64,000 nucleotides of DNA, taken from NCBI GenBank assembly GCA_945910005.1, contig OX246745.1, forward strand, positions 43,790,251 through 43,854,250, written 5' to 3'. The notes beneath the pieces were generated by a model. It saw only the letters and a program-made list of their open reading frames with translations. It made no database searches and was not told the DNA's origin. Below, one piece after another: positions 23,401 through 38,480 of this stretch; the stretch's first letter is position 1, and every line of letters begins with the position of its first letter. Position numbers and translations under genes: made by a program. The DNA comes from Isoperla grammatica (lineage: Eukaryota; Arthropoda; Insecta; Plecoptera; Perlodidae).

Positions 23401-26400
23401 TAACAGTCAAGTGACAGTCATACGGGGCGGAACATGTCAATAACAGGTGGCTCGTTCTAAGGCCCTCTGTCGTTCATACACAGATAACAGTCACGTGACA
23501 GTCATACGGGGCGGAACATGTCAATAACAGGTGGCTCGTTCTAAGGCCCTCTGTCGTTCATACACAGATAACAGTCACGTGACAGTCATACGGGGCGGAA
23601 CATGTCAATAACAGGTGGCTCGTTCTAAGGCCCTCTGTCGTTCATACACAGATAACAGTCACGTGACAGTCATACGGGGCGGAACATGTCAATAACAGGT
23701 GGCTCGTTCTAAGGCCCTCTGTCGTTCATACAATGATAACAGTCACGTGACAGTCATACGGGGCGGAACATGTCAATAACAGGTGGCTCGTTCTAAGGCC
23801 CTCTGTCGTTCATACACAGATAACAGTCAAGTGACAGTCATACGGGGCGGAACATGTCAATAACAGGTGGCTCGTTCTAAGGCACTCTGTCGTTCATACA
23901 CAGATAACAGTCACGTGACAGTCATACGGGGCGGAACATGTCAATAACAGGTGGCTCGTTCTAAGGCCCTCTGTCGTTCATACAATGATAACAGTCACGT
24001 GACAGTCATACGGGGCGGAACATGTCAATAACAGGTGGCTCGTTCTAAGGCCCTCTGTCGTTCATACACAGATAACAGTCACGTGACAGTCATACGGGGC
24101 GGAACATGTCAATAACAGGTGGCTCGTTCTAAGGCCCTCTGTCGTTCATACACAGATAACAGTCACGTGACAGTCATACGGGGCGGAACATGTCAATAAC
24201 AGGTGGCTCGTTCTAAGGCCCTCTGTCGTTCATACACAGATAACAGTCACGTGACAGTCATACGGGGCGGAACATGTCAATAACAGGTGGCTCGTTCTAA
24301 GGCCCTCTGTCGTTCATACACAGATAACAGTCACGTGACAGTCATACGGGGCGGAACATGTCAATAACAGGTGGCTCGTTCTAAGGCCCTCTGTCGTTCA
24401 TACAATGATAACAGTCACGTGACAGTCATACGGGGCGGAACATGTCAATAACAGGTGGCTCGTTCTAAGGCCCTCTGTCGTTCATACACAGATAACAGTC
24501 ACGTGACAGTCATACGGGGCGGAACATGTCAATAACAGGTGGCTCGTTCTAAGGCACTCTGTCGTTCATACACAGATAACAGTCACGTGACAGTCATACG
24601 GGGCGGAACATGTCAATAACAGGTGGCTCGTTCTAAGGCACTCTGTCGTTCATACACAGATAACAGTCACGTGACAGTCATACGGGGCGGAACATGTCAA
24701 TAACAGGTGGCTCGTTCTAAGGCCCTCTGTCGTTCATACACAGATAACAGTCACGTGACAGTCATACGGGGCGGAACATGTCAATAACAGGTGGCTCGTT
24801 CTAAGGCCCTCTGTCGTTCATACACAGATAACAGTCACGTGACAGTCATACGGGGCGGAACATGTCAATAACAGGTGGCTCGTTCTAAGGCCCTCTGTCG
24901 TTCATACACAGATAACAGTCACGTGACAGTCATACGGGGCGGAACATGTCAATAACAGGTGGCTCGTTCTAAGGCCCTCTGTCGTTCATACAATGATAAC
25001 AGTCACGTGACAGTCATACGGGGCGGAACATGTCAATAACAGGTGGCTCGTTCTAAGGCCCTCTGTCGTTCATACACAGATAACAGTCACGTGACAGTCA
25101 TACGGGGCGGAACATGTCAATAACAGGTGGCTCGTTCTAAGGCCCTCTGTCGTTCATACACAGATAACAGTCACGTGACAGTCATACGGGGCGGAACATG
25201 TCAATAACAGGTGGCTCGTTCTAAGGCCCTCTGTCGTTCATACACAGATAACAGTCAAGTGACAGTCATACGGGGCGGAACATGTCAATAACAGGTGGCT
25301 CGTTCTAAGGCCCTCTGTCGTTCATACAATGATAACAGTCACGTGACAGTCATACGGGGCGGAACATGTCAATAACAGGTGGCTCGTTCTAAGGCCCTCT
25401 GTCGTTCATACAATGATAACAGTCACGTGACAGTCATACGGGGCGGAACATGTCAATAACAGGTGGCTCGTTCTAAGGCACTCTGTCGTTCATACACAGA
25501 TAACAGTCACGTGACAGTCATACGGGGCGGAACATGTCAATAACAGGTGGCTCGTTCTAAGGCCCTCTGTCGTTCATACAATGATAACAGTCACGTGACA
25601 GTCATACGGGGCGGAACATGTCAATAACAGGTGGCTCGTTCTAAGGCCCTCTGTCGTTCATACACAGATAACAGTCACGTGACAGTCATACGGGGCGGAA
25701 CATGTCAATAACAGGTGGCTCGTTCTAAGGCCCTCTGTCGTTCATACACAGATAACAGTCACGTGACAGTCATACGGGGCGGAACATGTCAATAACAGGT
25801 GGCTCGTTCTAAGGCCCTCTGTCGTTCATACACAGATAACAGTCACGTGACAGTCATACGGGGCGGAACATGTCAATAACAGGTGGCTCGTTCTAAGGCC
25901 CTCTGTCGTTCATACACAGATAACAGTCACGTGACAGTCATACGGGGCGGAACATGTCAATAACAGGTGGCTCGTTCTAAGGCACTCTGTCGTTCATACA
26001 CAGATAACAGTCACGTGACAGTCATACGGGGCGGAACATGTCAATAACAGGTGGCTCGTTCTAAGGCCCTCTGTCGTTCATACAATGATAACAGTCACGT
26101 GACAGTCATACGGGGCGGAACATGTCAATAACAGGTGGCTCGTTCTAAGGCCCTCTGTCGTTCATACAAAGATAACAGTCACGTGACAGTCATACGGGGC
26201 GGAACATGTCAATAACAGGTGGCTCGTTCTAAGGCCCTCTGTCGTTCATACACAGATAACAGTCACGTGACAGTCATACGGGGCGGAACATGTCAATAAC
26301 AGGTGGCTCGTTCTAAGGCCCTCTGTCGTTCATACACAGATAACAGTCACGTGACAGTCATACGGGGCGGAACATGTCAATAACAGGTGGCTCGTTCTAA

Positions 26401-29400
26401 GGCCCTCTGTCGTTCATACACAGATAACAGTCACGTGACAGTCATACGGGGCGGAACATGTCAATAACAGGTGGCTCGTTCTAAGGCCCTCTGTCGTTCA
26501 TACACAGATAACAGTCACGTGACAGTCATACGGGGCGGAACATGTCAATAACAGGTGGCTCGTTCTAAGGCCCTCTGTCGTTCATACACAGATAACAGTC
26601 ACGTGACAGTCATACGGGGCGGAACATGTCAATAACAGGTGGCTCGTTCTAAGGCCCTCTGTCGTTCATACACAGATAACAGTCACGTGACAGTCATACG
26701 GGGCGGAACATGTCAATAACAGGTGGCTCGTTCTAAGGCCCTCTGTCGTTCATACACAGATAACAGTCACGTGACAGTCATACGGGGCGGAACATGTCAA
26801 TAACAGGTGGCTCGTTCTAAGGCCCTCTGTCGTTCATACAATGATAACAGTCACGTGACAGTCATACGGGGCGGAACATGTCAATAACAGGTGGCTCGTT
26901 CTAAGGCCCTCTGTCGTTCATACACAGATAACAGTCACGTGACAGTCATACGGGGCGGAACATGTCAATAACAGGTGGCTCGTTCTAAGGCCCTCTGTCG
27001 TTCATACACAGATAACAGTCACGTGACAGTCATACGGGGCGGAACATGTCAATAACAGGTGGCTCGTTCTAAGGCCCTCTGTCGTTCATACACAGATAAC
27101 AGTCACGTGACAGTCATACGGGGCGGAACATGTCAATAACAGGTGGCTCGTTCTAAGGCCCTCTGTCGTTCATACACAGATAACAGTCACGTGACAGTCA
27201 TACGGGGCGGAACATGTCAATAACAGGTGGCTCGTTCTAAGGCCCTCTGTCGTTCATACAAAGATAACAGTCACGTGACAGTCATACGGGGCGGAACATG
27301 TCAATAACAGGTGGCTCGTTCTAAGGCCCTCTGTCGTTCATACAAAGATAACAGTCACGTGACAGTCATACGGGGCGGAACATGTCAATAACAGGTGGCT
27401 CGTTCTAAGGCCCTCTGTCGTTCATACACAGATAACAGTCACGTGACAGTCATACGGGGCGGAACATGTCAATAACAGGTGGCTCGTTCTAAGGCCCTCT
27501 GTCGTTCATACACAGATAACAGTCACGTGACAGTCATACGGGGCGGAACATGTCAATAACAGGTGGCTCGTTCTAAGGCCCTCTGTCGTTCATACACAGA
27601 TAACAGTCACGTGACAGTCATACGGGGCGGAACATGTCAATAACAGGTGGCTCGTTCTAAGGCCCTCTGTCGTTCATACAAAGATAACAGTCACGTGACA
27701 GTCATACGGGGCGGAACATGTCAATAACAGGTGGCTCGTTCTAAGGCCCTCTGTCGTTCATACACAGATAACAGTCACGTGACAGTCATACGGGGCGGAA
27801 CATGTCAATAACAGGTGGCTCGTTCTAAGGCCCTCTGTCGTTCATACACAGATAACAGTCACGTGACAGTCATACGGGGCGGAACATGTCAATAACAGGT
27901 GGCTCGTTCTAAGGCCCTCTGTCGTTCATACACAGATAACAGTCACGTGACAGTCATACGGGGCGGAACATGTCAATAACAGGTGGCTCGTTCTAAGGCC
28001 CTCTGTCGTTCATACAAAGATAACAGTCACGTGACAGTCATACGGGGCGGAACATGTCAATAACAGGTGGCTCGTTCTAAGGCCCTCTGTCGTTCATACA
28101 AAGATAACAGTCACGTGACAGTCATACGGGGCGGAACATGTCAATAACAGGTGGCTCGTTCTAAGGCCCTCTGTCGTTCATACAATGATAACAGTCACGT
28201 GACAGTCATACGGGGCGGAACATGTCAATAACAGGTGGCTCGTTCTAAGGCCCTCTGTCGTTCATACACAGATAACAGTCACGTGACAGTCATACGGGGC
28301 GGAACATGTCAATAACAGGTGGCTCGTTCTAAGGCCCTCTGTCGTTCATACACAGATAACAGTCACGTGACAGTCATACGGGGCGGAACATGTAAATAAC
28401 AGGTGGCTCGTTCTAAGGCCCTCTGTCGTTCATACACAGATAACAGTCACGTGACAGTCATACGGGGCGGAACATGTCAATAACAGGTGGCTCGTTCTAA
28501 GGCCCTCTGTCGTTCATACACAGATAACAGTCACGTGACAGTCATACGGGGCGGAACATGTCAATAACAGGTGGCTCGTTCTAAGGCCCTCTGTCGTTCA
28601 TACAATGATAACAGTCACGTGACAGTCATACGGGGCGGAACATGTCAATAACAGGTGGCTCGTTCTAAGGCCCTCTGTCGTTCATACACAGATAACAGTC
28701 ACGTGACAGTCATACGGGGCGGAACATGTCAATAACAGGTGGCTCGTTCTAAGGCCCTCTGTCGTTCATACAAAGATAACAGTCACGTGACAGTCATACG
28801 GGGCGGAACATGTCAATAACAGGTGGCTCGTTCTAAGGCCCTCTGTCGTTCATACACAGATAACAGTCACGTGACAGTCATACGGGGCGGAACATGTCAA
28901 TAACAGGTGGCTCGTTCTAAGGCCCTCTGTCGTTCATACACAGATAACAGTCACGTGACAGTCATACGGGGCGGAACATGTCAATAACAGGTGGCTCGTT
29001 CTAAGGCCCTCTGTCGTTCATACACAGATAACAGTCACGTGACAGTCATACGGGGCGGAACATGTCAATAACAGGTGGCTCGTTCTAAGGCCCTCTGTCG
29101 TTCATACAATGATAACAGTCACGTGACAGTCATACGGGGCGGAACATGTCAATAACAGGTGGCTCGTTCTAAGGCCCTCTGTCGTTCATACACAGATAAC
29201 AGTCACGTGACAGTCATACGGGGCGGAACATGTCAATAACAGGTGGCTCGTTCTAAGGCCCTCTGTCGTTCATACACAGATAACAGTCACGTGACAGTCA
29301 TACGGGGCGGAACATGTCAATAACAGGTGGCTCGTTCTAAGGCCCTCTGTCGTTCATACACAGATAACAGTCACGTGACAGTCATACGGGGCGGAACATG

Positions 29401-32400
29401 TCAATAACAGGTGGCTCGTTCTAAGGCACTCTGTCGTTCATACAATGATAACAGTCACGTGACAGTCATACGGGGCGGAACATGTCAATAACAGGTGGCT
29501 CGTTCTAAGGCCCTCTGTCGTTCATACACAGATAACAGTCACGTGACAGTCATACGGGGCGGAACATGTCAATAACAGGTGGCTCGTTCTAAGGCCCTCT
29601 GTCGTTCATACACAGATAACAGTCACGTGACAGTCATACGGGGCGGAACATGTCAATAACAGGTGGCTCGTTCTAAGGCCCTCTGTCGTTCATACACAGA
29701 TAACAGTCACGTGACAGTCATACGAGGCGGAACATGTCAATAACAGGTGGCTCGTTCTAAGGCCCTCTGTCGTTCATACACAGATAACAGTCACGTGACA
29801 GTCATACGGGGCGGAACATGTCAATAACAGGTGGCTCGTTCTAAGGCCCTCTGTCGTTCATACACAGATAACAGTCACGTGACAGTCATACGGGGCGGAA
29901 CATGTAAATAACAGGTGGCTCGTTCTAAGGCCCTCTGTCGTTCATACACAGATAACAGTCACGTGACAGTCATACGGGGCGGAACATGTCAATAACAGGT
30001 GGCTCGTTCTAAGGCCCTCTGTCGTTCATACAAAGATAACAGTCAAGTGACAGTCATACGGGGCGGAACATGTCAATAACAGGTGGCTCGTTCTAAGGCA
30101 CTCTGTCGTTCATACAATGATAACAGTCACGTGACAGTCATACGGGGCGGAACATGTCAATAACAGGTGGCTCGTTCTAAGGCCCTCTGTCGTTCATACA
30201 CAGATAACAGTCACGTGACAGTCATACGGGGCGGAACATGTCAATAACAGGTGGCTCGTTCTAAGGCCCTCTGTCGTTCATACAATGATAACAGTCACGT
30301 GACAGTCATACGGGGCGGAACATGTCAATAACAGGTGGCTCGTTCTAAGGCCCTCTGTCGTTCATACACAGATAACAGTCACGTGACAGTCATACGGGGC
30401 GGAACATGTCAATAACAGGTGGCTCGTTCTAAGGCCCTCTGTCGTTCATACACAGATAACAGTCACGTGACAGTCATACGGGGCGGAACATGTCAATAAC
30501 AGGTGGCTCGTTCTAAGGCCCTCTGTCGTTCATACAATGATAACAGTCACGTGACAGTCATACGGGGCGGAACATGTCAATAACAGGTGGCTCGTTCTAA
30601 GGCCCTCTGTCGTTCATACACAGATAACAGTCACGTGACAGTCATACGGGGCGGAACATGTCAATAACAGGTGGACCGTTCTAAGGCCCTCTGTCGTTCA
30701 TACACACATAACAGTCACGTGACAGTCATACGGGGCGGAACATGTCAATAACAGGTGGCTCGTTCTAAGGCACTCTGTCGTTCATACACAGATAACAGTC
30801 ACGTGACAGTCATACGGGGCGGAACATGTCAATAACAGGTGGCTCGTTCTAAGGCCCTCTGTCGTTCATACACAGATAACAGTCAAGTGACAGTCATACG
30901 GGGCGGAACATGTCAATAACAGGTGGCTCGTTCTAAGGCCCTCTGTCGTTCATACACAGATAACAGTCACGTGACAGTCATACGGGGCGGAACATGTCAA
31001 TAACAGGTGGCTCGTTCTAAGGCCCTCTGTCGTTCATACACAACACAGATAACAGTCACGTGACAGTCATACGGGGCGGAACATGTCAATAACAGGTGGC
31101 TCGTTCTAAGGCCCTCTGTCGTTCATACACAGATAACAGTCACGTGACAGTCATACGGGGCGGAACATGTCAATAACAGGTGGCTCGTTCTAAGGCCCTC
31201 TGTCGTTCATACACAGATAACAGTCACGTGACAGTCATACGGGGCGGAACATGTCAATAACAGGTGGCTCGTTCTAAGGCCCTCTGTCGTTCATACACAG
31301 ATAACAGTCACGTGACAGTCATACGGGGCGGAACATGTCAATAACAGGTGGCTCGTTCTAAGGCCCTCTGTCGTTCATACACAGATAACAGTCACGTGAC
31401 AGTCATACGGGGCGGAACATGTCAATAACAGGTGGCTCGTTCTAAGGCCCTCTGTCGTTCATACACAGATAACAGTCACGTGACAGTCATACGGGGCGGA
31501 ACATGTCAATAACAGGTGGCTCGTTCTAAGGCCCTCTGTCGTTCATACACAGATAACAGTCACGTGACAGTCATACGGGGCGGAACATGTCAATAACAGG
31601 TGGCTCGTTCTAAGGCCCTCTGTCGTTCATACACAGATAACAGTCACGTGACAGTCATACGGGGCGGAACATGTCAATAACAGGTGGCTCGTTCTAAGGC
31701 CCTCTGTCGTTCATACACAGATAACAGTCACGTGACAGTCATACGGGGCGGAACATGTCAATAACAGGTGGCTCGTTCTAAGGCCCTCTGTCGTTCATAC
31801 ACAGATAACAGTCACGTGACAGTCATACGGGGCGGAACATGTCAATAACAGGTGGCTCGTTCTAAGGCCCTCTGTCGTTCATACACAGATAACAGTCAAG
31901 TGACAGTCATACGGGGCGGAACATGTCAATAACAGGTGGCTCGTTCTAAGGCACTCTGTCGTTCATACACAGATAACAGTCACGTGACAGTCATACGGGG
32001 CGGAACATGTCAATAACAGGTGGCTCGTTCTAAGGCACTCTGTCGTTCATACACAGATAACAGTCACGTGACAGTCATACGGGGCGGAACATGTCAATAA
32101 CAGGTGGCTCGTTCTAAGGCCCTCTGTCGTTCATACACAGATAACAGTCACGTGACAGTCATACGGGGCGGAACATGTCAATAACAGGTGGCTCGTTCTA
32201 AGGCCCTCTGTCGTTCATACACAGATAACAGTCACGTGACAGTCATACGGGGCGGAACATGTCAATAACAGGTGGCTCGTTCTAAGGCCCTCTGTCGTTC
32301 ATACACAGATAACAGTCACGTGACAGTCATACGGGGCGGAACATGTCAATAACAGGTGGCTCGTTCTAAGGCCCTCTGTCGTTCATACACAGATAACAGT

Positions 32401-35400
32401 CACGTGACAGTCATACGGGGCGGAACATGTCAATAACAGGTGGCTCGTTCTAAGGCCCTCTGTCGTTCATACACAGATAACAGTCACGTGACAGTCATAC
32501 GGGGCGGAACATGTCAATAACAGGTGGCTCGTTCTAAGGCCCTCTGTCGTTCATACACAGATAACAGTCACGTGACAGTCATACGGGGCGGAACATGTCA
32601 ATAACAGGTGGCTCGTTCTAAGGCCCTCTGTCGTTCATACACAGATAACAGTCACGTGACAGTCATACGGGGCGGAACATGTCAATAACAGGTGGCTCGT
32701 TCTAAGGCACTCTGTCGTTCATACACAGATAACAGTCACGTGACAGTCATACGGGGCGGAACATGTCAATAACAGGTGGCTCGTTCTAAGGCCCTCTGTC
32801 GTTCATACACAGATAACAGTCACGTGACAGTCATACGGGGCGGAACATGTCAATAACAGGTGGCTCGTTCTAAGGCCCTCTGTCGTTCATACACAGATAA
32901 CAGTCACGTGACAGTCATACGGGGCGGAACATGTCAATAACAGGTGGCTCGTTCTAAGGCCCTCTGTCGTTCATACACAGATAACAGTCACGTGACAGTC
33001 ATACGGGGCGGAACATGTCAATAACAGGTGGCTCGTTCTAAGGCCCTCTGTCGTTCATACACAGATAACAGTCACGTGACAGTCATACGGGGCGGAACAT
33101 GTCAATAACAGGTGGCTCGTTCTAAGGCCCTCTGTCGTTCATACACAGATAACAGTCAAGTGACAGTCATACGGGGCGGAACATGTCAATAACAGGTGGC
33201 TCGTTCTAAGGCCCTCTGTCGTTCATACACAGATAACAGTCACGTGACAGTCATACGGGGCGGAACATGTCAATAACAGGTGGCTCGTTCTAAGGCCCTC
33301 TGTCGTTCATACACAGATAACAGTCACGTGACAGTCATACGGGGCGGAACATGTCAATAACAGGTGGCTCGTTCTAAGGCCCTCTGTCGTTCATACACAG
33401 ATAACAGTCACGTGACAGTCATACGGGGCGGAACATGTCAATAACAGGTGGCTCGTTCTAAGGCACTCTGTCGTTCATACACAGATAACAGTCACGTGAC
33501 AGTCATACGGGGCGGAACATGTCAATAACAGGTGGCTCGTTCTAAGGCCCTCTGTCGTTCATACACAGATAACAGTCACGTGACAGTCATACGGGGCGGA
33601 ACATGTCAATAACAGGTGGCTCGTTCTAAGGCCCTCTGTCGTTCATACACAGATAACAGTCACGTGACAGTCATACGGGGCGGAACATGTCAATAACAGG
33701 TGGCTCGTTCTAAGGCCCTCTGTCGTTCATACACAGATAACAGTCACGTGACAGTCATACGGGGCGGAACATGTCAATAACAGGTGGCTCGTTCTAAGGC
33801 CCTCTGTCGTTCATACACAGATAACAGTCACGTGACAGTCATACGGGGCGGAACATGTCAATAACAGGTGGCTCGTTCTAAGGCCCTCTGTCGTTCATAC
33901 ACAGATAACAGTCAAGTGACAGTCATACGGGGCGGAACATGTCAATAACAGGTGGCTCGTTCTAAGGCCCTCTGTCGTTCATACACAGATAACAGTCACG
34001 TGACAGTCATACGGGGCGGAACATGTCAATAACAGGTGGCTCGTTCTAAGGCCCTCTGTCGTTCATACACAGATAACAGTCACGTGACAGTCATACGGGG
34101 CGGAACATGTCAATAACAGGTGGCTCGTTCTAAGGCCCTCTGTCGTTCATACACAGATAACAGTCACGTGACAGTCATACGGGGCGGAACATGTCAATAA
34201 CAGGTGGCTCGTTCTAAGGCCCTCTGTCGTTCATACACAACACAGATAACAGTCACGTGACAGTCATACGGGGCGGAACATGTCAATAACAGGTGGCTCG
34301 TTCTAAGGCCCTCTGTCGTTCATACACAGATAACAGTCAAGTGACAGTCATACGGGGCGGAACATGTCAATAACAGGTGGCTCGTTCTAAGGCCCTCTGT
34401 CGTTCATACACAGATAACAGTCACGTGACAGTCATACGGGGCGGAACATGTCAATAACAGGTGGCTCGTTCTAAGGCCCTCTGTCGTTCATACACAGATA
34501 ACAGTCACGTGACAGTCATACGGGGCGGAACATGTCAATAACAGGTGGCTCGTTCTAAGGCCCTCTGTCGTTCATACAATGATAACAGTCACGTGACAGT
34601 CATACGGGGCGGAACATGTCAATAACAGGTGGCTCGTTCTAAGGCCCTCTGTCGTTCATACACAGATAACAGTCACGTGACAGTCATACGGGGCGGAACA
34701 TGTCAATAACAGGTGGCTCGTTCTAAGGCCCTCTGTCGTTCATACACAGATAACAGTCACGTGACAGTCATACGGGGCGGAACATGTCAATAACAGGTGG
34801 CTCGTTCTAAGGCCCTCTGTCGTTCATACACAGATAACAGTCACGTGACAGTCATACGGGGCGGAACATGTCAATAACAGGTGGCTCGTTCTAAGGCCCT
34901 CTGTCGTTCATACACAGATAACAGTCACGTGACAGTCATACGGGGCGGAACATGTCAATAACAGGTGGCTCGTTCTAAGGCCCTCTGTCGTTCATACACA
35001 GATAACAGTCAAGTGACAGTCATACGGGGCGGAACATGTCAATAACAGGTGGCTCGTTCTAAGGCCCTCTGTCGTTCATACAATGATAACAGTCACGTGA
35101 CAGTCATACGGGGCGGAACATGTCAATAACAGGTGGCTCGTTCTAAGGCCCTCTGTCGTTCATACACAGATAACAGTCACGTGACAGTCATACGGGGCGG
35201 AACATGTCAATAACAGGTGGCTCGTTCTAAGGCCCTCTGTCGTTCATACACAGATAACAGTCACGTGACAGTCATACGGGGCGGAACATGTCAATAACAG
35301 GTGGCTCGTTCTAAGGCCCTCTGTCGTTCATACACAGATAACAGTCACGTGACAGTCATACGGGGCGGAACATGTCAATAACAGGTGGCTCGTTCTAAGG

Positions 35401-36839
35401 CCCTCTGTCGTTCATACACAGATAACAGTCACGTGACAGTCATACGGGGCGGAACATGTCAATAACAGGTGGCTCGTTCTAAGGCCCTCTGTCGTTCATA
35501 CACAGATAACAGTCACGTGACAGTCATACGGGGCGGAACATGTAAATAACAGGTGGCTCGTTCTAAGGCCCTCTGTCGTTCATACACAGATAACAGTCAC
35601 GTGACAGTCATACGGGGCGGAACATGTCAATAACAGGTGGCTCGTTCTAAGGCCCTCTGTCGTTCATACAATGATAACAGTCACGTGACAGTCATACGGG
35701 GCGGAACATGTCAATAACAGGTGGCTCGTTCTAAGGCCCTCTGTCGTTCATACACAGATAACAGTCACGTGACAGTCATACGGGGCGGAACATGTCAATA
35801 ACAGGTGGCTCGTTCTAAGGCCCTCTGTCGTTCATACACAGATAACAGTCACGTGACAGTCATACGGGGCGGAACATGTCAATAACAGGTGGCTCGTTCT
35901 AAGGCCCTCTGTCGTTCATACAAAGATAACAGTCACGTGACAGTCATACGGGGCGGAACATGTCAATAACAGGTGGCTCGTTCTAAGGCCCTCTGTCGTT
36001 CATACACAGATAACAGTCACGTGACAGTCATACGGGGCGGAACATGTCAATAACAGGTGGCTCGTTCTAAGGCCCTCTGTCGTTCATACACAGATAACAG
36101 TCACGTGACAGTCATACGGGGCGGAACATGTCAATAACAGGTGGCTCGTTCTAAGGCCCTCTGTCGTTCATACACAGATAACAGTCACGTGACAGTCATA
36201 CGGGGCGGAACATGTCAATAACAGGTGGCTCGTTCTAAGGCCCTCTGTCGTTCATACAATGATAACAGTCACGTGACAGTCATACGGGGCGGAACATGTC
36301 AATAACAGGTGGCTCGTTCTAAGGCCCTCTGTCGTTCATACACAGATAACAGTCACGTGACAGTCATACGGGGCGGAACATGTCAATAACAGGTGGCTCG
36401 TTCTAAGGCCCTCTGTCGTTCATACACAGATAACAGTCACGTGACAGTCATACGGGGCGGAACATGTCAATAACAGGTGGCTCGTTCTAAGGCCCTCTGT
36501 CGTTCATACACAGATAACAGTCACGTGACAGTCATACGGGGCGGAACATGTCAATAACAGGTGGCTCGTTCTAAGGCCCTCTGTCGTTCATACACAGATA
36601 ACAGTCACGTGACAGTCATACGGGGCGGAACATGTCAATAACAGGTGGCTCGTTCTAAGGCCCTCTGTCGTTCATACACAGATAACAGTCACGTGACAGT
36701 CATACGGGGCGGAACATGTCAATAACAGGTGGCTCGTTCTAAGGCCCTCTGTCGTTCATACACAGATAACAGTCACGTGACAGTCATACGGGGCGGAACA
36801 TGTCAATAACAGGTGGCTCGTTCTAAGGCCCTCTGTCGT

Positions 36840-38480
36840 TCATACAATGATAACAGTCACGTGACAGTCATACGGGGCGGAACATGTCAATAACAGGTGG
36901 CTCGTTCTAAGGCCCTCTGTCGTTCATACACAGATAACAGTCACGTGACAGTCATACGGGGCGGAACATGTCAATAACAGGTGGCTCGTTCTAAGGCACT
37001 CTGTCGTTCATACACAGATAACAGTCACGTGACAGTCATACGGGGCGGAACATGTCAATAACAGGTGGCTCGTTCTAAGGCCCTCTGTCGTTCATACAAT
37101 GATAACAGTCACGTGACAGTCATACGGGGCGGAACATGTCAATAACAGGTGGCTCGTTCTAAGGCCCTCTGTCGTTCATACACAGATAACAGTCACGTGA
37201 CAGTCATACGGGGCGGAACATGTCAATAACAGGTGGCTCGTTCTAAGGCACTCTGTCGTTCATACAATGATAACAGTCACGTGACAGTCATACGGGGCGG
37301 AACATGTCAATAACAGGTGGCTCGTTCTAAGGCCCTCTGTCGTTCATACACAGATAACAGTCACGTGACAGTCATACGGGGCGGAACATGTCAATAACAG
37401 GTGGCTCGTTCTAAGGCCCTCTGTCGTTCATACACAGATAACAGTCACGTGACAGTCATACGGGGCGGAACATGTCAATAACAGGTGGCTCGTTCTAAGG
37501 CCCTCTGTCGTTCATACACAGATAACAGTCACGTGACAGTCATACGGGGCGGAACATGTCAATAACAGGTGGCTCGTTCTAAGGCCCTCTGTCGTTCATA
37601 CACAGATAACAGTCACGTGACAGTCATACGGGGCGGAACATGTCAATAACAGGTGGCTCGTTCTAAGGCCCTCTGTCGTTCATACAATGATAACAGTCAC
37701 GTGACAGTCATACGGGGCGGAACATGTCAATAACAGGTGGCTCGTTCTAAGGCCCTCTGTCGTTCATACACAGATAACAGTCACGTGACAGTCATACGGG
37801 GCGGAACATGTCAATAACAGGTGGCTCGTTCTAAGGCACTCTGTCGTTCATACACAGATAACAGTCACGTGACAGTCATACGGGGCGGAACATGTCAATA
37901 ACAGGTGGCTCGTTCTAAGGCCCTCTGTCGTTCATACAATGATAACAGTCACGTGACAGTCATACGGGGCGGAACATGTCAATAACAGGTGGCTCGTTCT
38001 AAGGCCCTCTGTCGTTCATACACAGATAACAGTCACGTGACAGTCATACGGGGCGGAACATGTCAATAACAGGTGGCTCGTTCTAAGGCACTCTGTCGTT
38101 CATACAATGATAACAGTCACGTGACAGTCATACGGGGCGGAACATGTCAATAACAGGTGGCTCGTTCTAAGGCCCTCTGTCGTTCATACACAGATAACAG
38201 TCACGTGACAGTCATACGGGGCGGAACATGTCAATAACAGGTGGCTCGTTCTAAGGCCCTCTGTCGTTCATACACAGATAACAGTCACGTGACAGTCATA
38301 CGGGGCGGAACATGTCAATAACAGGTGGCTCGTTCTAAGGCCCTCTGTCGTTCATACACAGATAACAGTCACGTGACAGTCATACGGGGCGGAACATGTC
38401 AATAACAGGTGGCTCGTTCTAAGGCCCTCTGTCGTTCATACACAGATAACAGTCACGTGACAGTCATACGGGGCGGAACA
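36840..38480 (+). repeat. Second 10-unit (840 bp) block duplication
   Basis: CAATGAT and GGCACTC variant units are in the same order at an offset of 840 bp: CAATGAT at about 36846/37686, GGCACTC at about 36993/37833, CAATGAT at about 37099/37939, GGCACTC at about 37238/38078 and CAATGAT at about 37266/38106. The match ends where 37628 reads GGCCCTC and 38468 reads GGCACTC. The recurrence of ten units suggests a favoured step size or a common origin with the block at 15-17 kb. Confidence 0.8.
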
